Below, piece after piece: positions 1 through 4,511 of a DNA stretch of 6,538 bases (positions within the stretch are counted from its first letter, which is position 1; each line of letters starts with the position of its first letter). Under the pieces are notes generated by a model. It was not told where the DNA came from and did no database searches. It saw only the letters and a list, made by a program, of their open reading frames with translations. The DNA lies in contig CAZVTR010000068.1 of the NCBI GenBank assembly GCA_964630305.1, positions 1 to 6,538 of the forward strand, given 5' to 3'. A program made the position numbers and the translations under genes. This DNA is from JAKPPT01 sp964630305. GTDB taxonomy: Bacteria > Spirochaetota > Spirochaetia > Treponematales > UBA12059.

Positions 1-179
1 ATATTGGAACTTTCCCCATAGCCTATAATACTGGAGAAACAACGCTTGGTGTGGTTGCAATGAAGCTTGAAAACACCAGCCCAATAACTTGGTCAGTGGG
101 GTCGTTTGGTGGAGATTGGCTCTATGACGGCATGAAAAGTATTACCTTGCAGCCTGTAGTAGTTGATAAAATGTGGTAA
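1..179 (+). CDS. C-terminal end of an unidentified protein (5' end outside window)
   Basis: A reading frame enters from the left edge (first complete codon at position 3) and stops with TAA at 177-179, giving the last 58 residues of a protein. The peptide alternates small, polar and beta-branched residues (for example TTLGVVAMKLENTSPITWSV) and ends in VVVDKMW, which suggests a beta-rich fold. It has no membrane segment, cysteines or motif that I recognise. The strong terminator 34 nt downstream (213-239), in the same orientation, supports this being a genuine gene end. The neighbouring exported PEGA protein makes a cell-envelope protein plausible, but that is only inference. The final tryptophan weakly resembles the aromatic last residue of outer-membrane beta-barrels. 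I do not assign a function. Confidence 0.6.
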   Translation, partial: IGTFPIAYNTGETTLGVVAMKLENTSPITWSVGSFGGDWLYDGMKSITLQPVVVDKMW

Positions 180-212
180 CCATTGAGCAATAATTTTGCT
201 TTTTATTAGTGG

Positions 213-239
213 GCCGCCCGTATACGCGGGCGGCTTTTT
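213..239 (+). terminator. Intrinsic terminator of the upstream gene
   Basis: An 8-bp perfect G+C stem, GCCGCCCG (213-220) with CGGGCGGC (227-234), has a 6-nt loop (TATACG) and is followed directly by TTTTT (235-239). It lies 34 nt after the TAA at 179 and 24 nt before the next start codon. It should therefore separate the unidentified upstream gene from the PEGA gene. No convincing promoter is visible between the two genes, so the PEGA gene may depend on partial read-through or on a promoter that I cannot recognise. Confidence 0.85.
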
Positions 240-252
240 GGAGTTTGAGAAG

Positions 253-257
253 AGGAG
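253..257 (+). promoter_or_regulatory. Ribosome binding site fixing the PEGA protein start
   Basis: AGGAG at 253-257 lies 5 nt before the ATG at 263. It selects that ATG over the in-frame ATG at 209, which sits just before the terminator hairpin, has no Shine-Dalgarno sequence, and would put 18 charged and aromatic residues ahead of a clean signal peptide. Confidence 0.8.
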
Positions 258-262
258 ATACT

Positions 263-1384
263 ATGAAACTAAAACATGTAGTAATTGGTCTTGTGTGCCT
301 GCTCGCGCTAGCGCCGGTGTTTGCGCAGCGCACCGTGACACAGGGCACTGCATCGTACACCGTTACCTTTCAGGTAAACCCGCCCAATGCGCAGATTTTT
401 GTAGACGGCAATGCCATTAAAGGCAATGTCGCTACGCTCACCTCGGGCAATCATACGGTGAGAGTAACGGCTCCTGGGTACCAGGATTACAACGGAACCA
501 TTATGGTTTCTGGCAATATGACCGTGCCGATAACGCTCCAGCCTGCGACTGCTACGGTAACGTTCCAGCTTAACATCCCCGGTGCGCAAATTTATGTCAA
601 CAATCAGCCTATTAAAGGCACTGTCGCGACCTTGCCGTTTGGCACTCATACGGTGCGCGTGAGCTTTGCAGGATATATTGAGTTTACAACCACAATCACC
701 GTTAACGGTAACATGACCGTGCCGATAATGCTCCAGCCCGCAACAGCAACGGTAACGTTCCAGCTCAATCCCGGAAATGCGCAGGTGTTTGTAAACAATC
801 AGGCTATAAAAGGCAATGTGGCAACCCTGCCGTTTGGCACGCATAATGTACGCGTTACCGCTCCCGGTTACCTCGATTTCAATACATCAATCACAGTCAA
901 CGGAAACATGACCGTACCGGTAACGCTCCAGGCTCAGACGTTTAAGCTCAGCGTCAATGCAAACAATGTCAAAGGCGCGCAGGTACTCTTAAATGGCGCA
1001 CAAGCAGGAACAACGCCGTTTAACACACAGCTCACAGCAGGCACGTATACAGTAACCGTGCAGGCTCCTGGATACACTTCCTACACAGAATCCTTTACCG
1101 TAGGTCCCGATAAAACCATCAATGTAACGCTCCAGCAGGCGCTTGCAACGCTCACCATTCAGCTTCCCGCTGCCAATATCAACACCGATATGAAAGGCGG
1201 GCACTGGAGCCAGATTATTGTCTGGGTAGATGGTGTTCAGCAAAAGGGTAATGTGGTTCAGCTTACTCCCGGCAAGCACCTCATACGAATTACTTCAGGC
1301 GGCCTGCAGGTAGAAATTATGTATGAGTTTGAAGCGGGAAAGAGCTATGTGTTTGAGCCATTTATGGGCCTGAATATTAAATAA
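263..1384 (+). CDS. Exported multi-PEGA-repeat protein
   Basis: This is a 373-residue secreted or surface protein built almost entirely of PEGA-type beta repeats. Residues 1-21 form a type I signal peptide: a KLKH basic start, a hydrophobic core to about residue 18, and likely cleavage after VFA. The cysteine at 12 is not in a lipobox. Three close repeats (about 31-93, 97-158 and 162-223) share a TVTFQ opening, an AQ-[IV]-[FY]-V-[ND] strand, an IKG turn, a THTVRV-type strand, GY, and NMTVP before LQ. A more diverged fourth repeat (226-291) has TAGTYTVTV, APGY and INVTLQ. The last segment (294-373) keeps LTPGKHLIRI but has an insertion (NINTDMKGGHW) and ends in aromatic residues. PEGA domains are carbohydrate- or surface-associated folds of uncertain role, and no enzymatic domain is present. 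The gene stands alone between two terminators. Identification as a PEGA protein is secure; its function is unknown. Confidence 0.88.
   Translation: MKLKHVVIGLVCLLALAPVFAQRTVTQGTASYTVTFQVNPPNAQIFVDGNAIKGNVATLTSGNHTVRVTAPGYQDYNGTIMVSGNMTVPITLQPATATVTFQLNIPGAQIYVNNQPIKGTVATLPFGTHTVRVSFAGYIEFTTTITVNGNMTVPIMLQPATATVTFQLNPGNAQVFVNNQAIKGNVATLPFGTHNVRVTAPGYLDFNTSITVNGNMTVPVTLQAQTFKLSVNANNVKGAQVLLNGAQAGTTPFNTQLTAGTYTVTVQAPGYTSYTESFTVGPDKTINVTLQQALATLTIQLPAANINTDMKGGHWSQIIVWVDGVQQKGNVVQLTPGKHLIRITSGGLQVEIMYEFEAGKSYVFEPFMGLNIK
353..937 (+). repeat. Three tandem 195-nt (65-codon) PEGA-coding repeats
   Basis: The landmark ACCGT of the NMTVP segment occurs at 521, 716 and 911, and the segment encoding VTFQ begins at 362, 557 and 752. 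The period is therefore exactly 195 nt for three copies. The units differ at many third codon positions (for example GTC GCG ACC TTG against GTG GCA ACC CTG for VATL). This points to an old duplication kept by protein-level selection rather than a recent expansion. Unit boundaries are approximate. A fourth, diverged unit follows without the 195-nt spacing. Confidence 0.85.
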
Positions 1385-1401
1385 ACAACGCTGCTTTACA
1401 G

Positions 1402-1434
1402 AGAGCCCCAGCCTGTGGCGGGGGCTCTTTTTTT
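1402..1434 (+). terminator. Intrinsic terminator of the PEGA gene
   Basis: AGAGCCCC (1402-1409) pairs with GGGGCTCT (1421-1428). Above one A/G mismatch, an inner GCC/GGC (1411-1413 with 1417-1419) closes a TGT loop. Seven T residues (1428-1434) follow. It lies 17 nt after the PEGA stop codon and is a strong rho-independent terminator for that gene. The next ATG (1435) abuts the T-tract. Confidence 0.9.
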
Positions 1435-1466
1435 ATGACAGTAGGGGATAATGATACAGATATAAT
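1435..1466 (+). promoter_or_regulatory. Possible promoter for the stand-alone Rpn tail
   Basis: A perfect TATAAT is present at 1461-1466, about 25 nt before a strong Shine-Dalgarno sequence. The best -35 candidate is ATGACA at 1435-1440 (5 of 6 to consensus), but the 20-nt spacing is longer than usual. Since a strong terminator lies just upstream, a local promoter would be needed if the short gene is expressed. The -10 match is seen directly; promoter function is inference. Confidence 0.3.
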
Positions 1467-1490
1467 TGCAAGTATAGAACATGCAGTTAC

Positions 1491-1497
1491 GGAGGTG
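1491..1497 (+). promoter_or_regulatory. Shine-Dalgarno site deciding the start of the Rpn tail gene
   Basis: GGAGGTG at 1491-1497 is followed by a 6-nt spacer (CCAGAA) and ATG at 1504. This is close to ideal. The earlier in-frame ATG at 1435 follows the terminator T-tract immediately and has no room for a ribosome binding site, so 1504 is the better start. Confidence 0.65.
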
Positions 1498-1503
1498 CCA
1501 GAA

Positions 1504-1749
1504 ATGCTTGCTGCAAAACTCAAACGGTGGCAGGAAAACATACTACAGCAGGGTATACACCAGGGAATGGAACAGGGAATACAGGAAGGTTTGCAAAAAG
1601 GTATACAAAAAGGTATACAAAAAGGAATACAAAGAGGTATACATGAAGCGCGTATTGAAACAGCAAAAAAATTAAAAGCAAAAGGATTTTCTGCGCAAGA
1701 AATAGCAGAGCTCACCGGATTATCGGTAGCAGAAATCGAACAATTGTAG
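1504..1749 (+). CDS. Stand-alone C-terminal tail of an Rpn/PD-(D/E)XK family protein (RpnS-like)
   Basis: The gene encodes an 81-residue, highly charged, helical protein starting MLAAKLKRWQ. Residues 17-48 are eight consecutive four-residue repeats: GIHQ, GMEQ, GIQE, GLQK, GIQK, GIQK, GIQR, GIHE. After these comes a conserved-looking end, ETAKKLKAKGFSAQEIAEL plus TGLSVAEIEQL. This is the typical C-terminus of Rpn family proteins (recombination-promoting nuclease/putative transposase), which are normally around 300 residues with an N-terminal PD-(D/E)XK nuclease. No nuclease domain exists here: the frame opens only at 1381, inside the PEGA terminator region. In E. coli, Rpn C-terminal domains are made separately from internal starts as small inhibitors of the full-length toxin, with variable four-residue repeats. 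This gene has that architecture as an orphan. The alternative is a decaying fragment of a truncated rpn gene. The codons around the repeats are markedly A-rich compared with the PEGA gene. Confidence 0.6.
   Translation: MLAAKLKRWQENILQQGIHQGMEQGIQEGLQKGIQKGIQKGIQRGIHEARIETAKKLKAKGFSAQEIAELTGLSVAEIEQL
1552..1647 (+). repeat. Eight tandem 12-nt repeats coding for G-I-x-x
   Basis: The units follow the pattern GGTATACAAAAA with substitutions, run in phase with the reading frame, and give eight four-residue units. The two central copies, at 1600-1611 and 1612-1623, are identical, and the outer copies drift. Because the unit is a multiple of three, slippage or recombination would change the length of the helix without breaking the frame. 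Confidence 0.9.
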
Positions 1750-1776
1750 ACAGAGCATGCTCATGTAAAAATTATT

Positions 1777-2919
1777 TTATGCATCTGGTGCTGCCGGTAT
1801 TCCCTGTTCAATGACACATCCTCCCAGCAAAAAACCCGCTTCATCATAAAACACAGCCGATTGCCCGGGAGCGATAGCCCGCTGTGGCTCTTCAAAGATT
1901 ACTGTTGCTGTATCTGCTGCAATAGTCACAGTAGCAGGTGCAGGCTTATGTGCCTGCCGAATTTTTACCCATGCTCGAAATGGTGCAGCAGTGAGTTCTG
2001 GATCATGCACCAGTGCATGGGAACCAATGAGCCCTCCTGAAAAGAGCCTGCTGTTTGTGGAAAGCACAACCTGGTTTGTTTCGGGTTTTATTGCAAGCAC
2101 ATAGTACGGTTCTCCGGTAGAGCTTACTCCAACACCGCGTCTTTGGCCAATCGTGTAATGGATAATTCCCTTATGCTTTCCAAGTACGTTCCCATTTTCA
2201 TCGACCATATCGCCCGGCTTGGTTTCATCAAACAAGATGCTGTAGTTGCCGCCTACAAAATCCTGGCTCTCCGCTTTATCTGCGGTAGGGAGCCCGAGTT
2301 CGCGAGCAAGGCGTTTGACCTCCTGCTTTGTATAGGTTCCCAGCGGAAAAGCAAGTCCAGCGAGTGTTTCTGGAGCAAGCCGATAGAGAAAATATGATTG
2401 ATCTTTGTTTTCATCAATGCCCTTTCGTAAATGGAGGATGCCATTTCGTGCTTCGATGCGGACATAGTGGCCAGTTGCAAAGTAATCAAAAGTAATGTTT
2501 TGCCGCTGTGCTTCTTGGAGCATAAAACCAAATTTCATTTCCAAATTACAGCGCACACAGGGGTTGGGTGTTCGTCCCTGCATGTATTCTGTTTTAAAAT
2601 AATTGAGTATGGTAGTTTCATACTCGGCGCTGCAATCAATCACATGGTACGGAACACCAAGGCTGCTGCAGATGCTTTCGCATAAGGCAAAGTCTTCGGC
2701 TTCGCCAGGGCCATAGCATGCGTCAATTCCGGGGGGAACTGTTCCTGCATCGGGGTTGTATATTTTCATGCTGATACCGATGGTGCGAGCGCCAGCTCTT
2801 GTTAAGAGTGCAAGGACTGTACTTGAATCTACACCGCCGGAAAGCCCTACAGCGATAGTTTTATCTTTATAGATGCTCAGTGCATCAACAGCATTTTGTA
2901 AACGAGTATCATCTGTCAT
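1777..2919 (-). CDS. mnmA: tRNA-specific 2-thiouridylase MnmA
   Basis: This 380-residue cytoplasmic enzyme adenylates U34 of Lys, Glu and Gln tRNAs and replaces its oxygen with sulfur, giving the 2-thio part of mnm5s2U. Visible motifs are the PP-loop SGGVDSS (27-33), GRTPNPCVRCN (115-125), ATGHYVR (148-154), KDQSYFL (172-178), a central GQRRGVG (258-264), and a C-terminal beta-barrel with APGQSAVFY (350-358). The length is normal. Two active-site points are unusual against E. coli MnmA. The aspartate before the first catalytic cysteine is replaced by cysteine, making C121-V-R-C124, and the second catalytic cysteine (Cys199 in E. coli) aligns with V222 in ESQDFVGG. The ATG at 2919 has no Shine-Dalgarno sequence, but the PP-loop is so close to the N-terminus that no later start is reasonable. 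The gene lies 54 nt downstream of the CBM48 gene with no terminator between them. No terminator is seen after its TAA. Confidence 0.95.
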   Translation of the reverse strand: MTDDTRLQNAVDALSIYKDKTIAVGLSGGVDSSTVLALLTRAGARTIGISMKIYNPDAGTVPPGIDACYGPGEAEDFALCESICSSLGVPYHVIDCSAEYETTILNYFKTEYMQGRTPNPCVRCNLEMKFGFMLQEAQRQNITFDYFATGHYVRIEARNGILHLRKGIDENKDQSYFLYRLAPETLAGLAFPLGTYTKQEVKRLARELGLPTADKAESQDFVGGNYSILFDETKPGDMVDENGNVLGKHKGIIHYTIGQRRGVGVSSTGEPYYVLAIKPETNQVVLSTNSRLFSGGLIGSHALVHDPELTAAPFRAWVKIRQAHKPAPATVTIAADTATVIFEEPQRAIAPGQSAVFYDEAGFLLGGCVIEQGIPAAPDA

Positions 2920-2928
2920 AGAGGGGAG

Positions 2929-2956
2929 TGTATACTGGAATGTGTTATAGCATCAA
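2929..2956 (-). promoter_or_regulatory. Weak candidate promoter directly before mnmA
   Basis: Read on the minus strand, TTGATG (plus 2951-2956) and TATACA (plus 2929-2934) are separated by 16 nt, each matching the sigma-70 consensus at 4 of 6 positions. The -10 element ends only 9 nt before the mnmA ATG, so transcription would begin at or within a few bases of the start codon. Together with the absent Shine-Dalgarno sequence, this suggests a leaderless mRNA. The match is weak, and co-transcription from the CBM48 promoter is the alternative. Confidence 0.25.
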
Positions 2957-2973
2957 GATTGTTTATAGAGTTT

Positions 2974-3279
2974 TCAAATTATAACAACACTGTTTTCGGA
3001 GTCAGCAAAAGGGCTTGGTACATATTTATCGGCGTTCCAGTCATTGTCCCAGGTTTTGCTGTCAAAAAGATATCTAAAATAGTATTCTTTGCCGCTTTCA
3101 AGTTCGAGCGTAATTTCAAATCCGCCATTTTTTGTGCGGCCCATAGCATGAGCGCTGGTATCCCAATTATTAAAATCGCCCACAATGTGTGCTTCGAGGA
3201 ACCCGTGAGCCTGTTCGGGTGGCACTACAAATGTTACGGAGCATTTTGTTCCAGCTTTGTTATATTTTTTAATAATCAT
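2974..3279 (-). CDS. Small stand-alone CBM48 (isoamylase early-set / glycogen-binding type) protein
   Basis: This is a 101-residue protein consisting only of an early-set beta-sandwich, as found at the N-terminus of glycogen branching and debranching enzymes and in AMPK glycogen-binding subunits. The hallmarks are VTFVVP (15-20), HIVGDFNNWD (31-40), a GGFEITLELESGKEYYFRY strand pair (52-70), paired tryptophans W77 and W81 in TWDNDWNADKYVP, and NSVVII at the end. There is no signal peptide, membrane segment or catalytic domain, so it is probably cytoplasmic and binds alpha-glucan or regulates a partner. Similar free-standing proteins are widespread in bacteria without a settled function. The start is firm: minus-strand GGGAGG (plus 3286-3291) lies 6 nt before the ATG, and a good promoter lies at 3307-3334. 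It has its own transcription unit after the opp operon terminator and may lead into mnmA. Confidence 0.82.
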   Translation of the reverse strand: MIIKKYNKAGTKCSVTFVVPPEQAHGFLEAHIVGDFNNWDTSAHAMGRTKNGGFEITLELESGKEYYFRYLFDSKTWDNDWNADKYVPSPFADSENSVVII

Positions 3280-3306
3280 GGTAAACCTCCCAATTCTCTA
3301 TTATTT

Positions 3307-3334
3307 ATTGTATCTGACATAAACTGTTTGCCAA
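3307..3334 (-). promoter_or_regulatory. Sigma-70-type promoter of the CBM48 gene
   Basis: On the minus strand, TTGGCA (plus 3329-3334) and TACAAT (plus 3307-3312) each match the consensus at 5 of 6 positions and are separated by 16 nt. The expected start is near 3300, leaving a leader of about 20 nt that contains the Shine-Dalgarno sequence at 3286-3291. Confidence 0.6.
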
Positions 3335-3351
3335 TGCTCATAGATATAATA

Positions 3352-3380
3352 ACTATACGTCAGTACTTGTGTATCTGCAA
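3352..3380 (-). promoter_or_regulatory. Second, weaker upstream promoter candidate for the CBM48 gene
   Basis: TTGCAG (plus 3375-3380) and TATAGT (plus 3352-3357) on the minus strand are 17 nt apart. The -10 matches 5 of 6, but the -35 is poor. The whole 3280-3433 stretch is A+T-rich and contains no gene that I can support, so chance matches are likely. Confidence 0.25.
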
Positions 3381-3433
3381 GTGTAGTAATCTAACGTATC
3401 GCGTTATATACAAGCATGAGAGCTTATAATGAA

Positions 3434-3463
3434 ACAAGAGGCTGTTCGGAAACAGCCTCTTGT
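3434..3463 (-). terminator. Hairpin terminator of the opp operon
   Basis: A perfect 13-bp inverted repeat (3434-3446 with 3451-3463, core AGAGGCTGTT) has a 4-nt loop. It lies 31 nt beyond the oppF stop codon in the minus direction. On the minus strand the stem runs into TTGTTTCATTAT, a modest U-rich tail. On the plus strand it is followed by AAAAA, so it should act only on minus-strand transcripts. It separates the transporter operon from the CBM48 gene. Confidence 0.7.
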
Positions 3464-3494
3464 AAAAATACTACAATATGTGCTTGCAATCAAA

Positions 3495-4511
3495 TTATTT
3501 TGTTTTAGGGATTTCTTTCCAGCGAGCACATGCGTGGAAATGTCCATTTCCGACATCCATGAGTTCTGGTTCGGCATCCTTTGCGCAGGATTCTGTAGCA
3601 TAGGGACAACGGGTATGGAAACGGCATCCAGAGGGTATGTTAGCAGGAGAAGGTATTTCTCCCGAAATCGGGAGCTTTTTAATAATATCAACTTTACCTG
3701 CTTGCGGCTCTGGAACGGCTGCGATGAGCGCTTGCGTATATGGATGGATCGGATTATCGATAATCTCATCGGCTGGTCCCATTTCAACGATTCTTCCCAG
3801 ATACATAACCGCAATCCGATCAGTAAAGTAACGTGCTGTAGAAAGATCATGGGTGATGTACAGATAGGTCAGCCCGAGATCGCGCTGGACTTCTTTCATC
3901 ATATGGAGAATTTCTGCGCGGGTAGAAAGGTCGATCATTGATACAGGTTCGTCTGCAACAAGCATTTTAGGATTAAGAATGAGTGTTCGTGCTGTTGCTG
4001 TGCGCTGGCGCTGACCGCCGGAAAGCATGTGAGGGTACCGTACAAGGAATTCCTCAGGCGGTGTTAGTTTTACTTCCATGAGCGCTTTGAGAACACGCTG
4101 AATCTGTTCCGAGCGGCTTCCATGCATTTTATGAATGATGAGTGGTTCCAAAAGAACATCACGAATCTTAAATCGGGGATTCATTGATGCATACGGATCC
4201 TGGAAAATCATCTGCACTTTGCGCCGGTACTCCTGAGTTTTTGCCTTATTGGTAAAGGTTACATCTTCGCCGTCAAACATGATTGTACCGCTTGTTGGTT
4301 CGAGGAGCTTCATGATGAGCTTACCGGTAGTTGTTTTTCCGGAGCCGGATTCACCAATTAAGCCAAAGATTTCACCTTTCATAATAGAAAAGTTTACGCC
4401 ATCAACAGCTTTGATAACGCGTTTTTTCCCGCCGGCTAATGACTGAGCAAGCGTTAAGTGGGGAACAAAATGCTTCTTTAAGTTTTTAACCTCGAGTAAT
4501 ACTTCACTCAT
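3495..4511 (-). CDS. oppF: Opp/Dpp-type ABC transporter ATP-binding protein, OppF-like
   Basis: This 338-residue ATPase is one of two that power uptake through the Opp-class inner-membrane channel. It has Walker A GESGSGKTT (53-61), Q-loop FQDPYASMNP (Q104), signature LSGGQRQR (163-170), Walker B LVADEP (184-189), H-loop ITHD (H221), and the oligopeptide-transporter C-terminal domain with NPIHPYTQAL (253-262) and cysteines C296, C302, C309 and C328. Equivalent cysteines in some relatives bind a metal or Fe-S centre. After Walker B it has VSMIDLS instead of the usual VSALDVS. As far as I recall, this SMID form is common among transporters of Thermotogae and archaea, many of which carry oligosaccharides. 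The ATG at 4511 overlaps the oppD TGA (ATGA) and has GGAGG 8 nt upstream (plus 4520-4524). It is preferred over the GTG at 4520, which would overlap that site. The gene is translationally coupled to oppD and is last in the operon. The substrate is unknown. Confidence 0.9.
   Translation of the reverse strand: MSEVLLEVKNLKKHFVPHLTLAQSLAGGKKRVIKAVDGVNFSIMKGEIFGLIGESGSGKTTTGKLIMKLLEPTSGTIMFDGEDVTFTNKAKTQEYRRKVQMIFQDPYASMNPRFKIRDVLLEPLIIHKMHGSRSEQIQRVLKALMEVKLTPPEEFLVRYPHMLSGGQRQRTATARTLILNPKMLVADEPVSMIDLSTRAEILHMMKEVQRDLGLTYLYITHDLSTARYFTDRIAVMYLGRIVEMGPADEIIDNPIHPYTQALIAAVPEPQAGKVDIIKKLPISGEIPSPANIPSGCRFHTRCPYATESCAKDAEPELMDVGNGHFHACARWKEIPKTK

Noticed and set aside
209..262. N-terminal extension of the PEGA protein from an ATG at 209
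   Set aside because: It starts just before the terminator hairpin, has no ribosome binding site, and would bury the signal peptide. The ATG at 263 has AGGAG at the right distance.
1435..1503. ATG at 1435 as the start of the Rpn-tail gene
   Set aside because: The codon follows seven T residues of a terminator directly, so there is no room for a ribosome binding site. The ATG at 1504 has GGAGGTG 6 nt upstream.
1552..1647. 12-nt repeats as a CRISPR array or iteron origin
   Set aside because: There are no spacers, the unit is exactly in phase with a coding frame, and the drift between units follows codon positions. It is a coding repeat.
1753..1762. 10-bp palindrome GAGCATGCTC between the Rpn tail and mnmA as a bidirectional terminator
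   Set aside because: It is perfectly self-complementary with no loop, and neither strand has a T-tract after it. It is too short to claim as an operator.
3344..3349. Plus-strand TATAAT in the intergenic region as a promoter
   Set aside because: There is no suitable -35 element and no plus-strand gene downstream. The region is A+T-rich, so the match is probably chance.
3429..3941. Plus-strand open frame of 170 codons overlapping oppF
   Set aside because: It is antisense to a well-conserved ATPase, has no recognisable domain, and its composition is that of a reverse-complement shadow. The same applies to the other long frames opposite oppC, oppD, mnmA and the PEGA gene.
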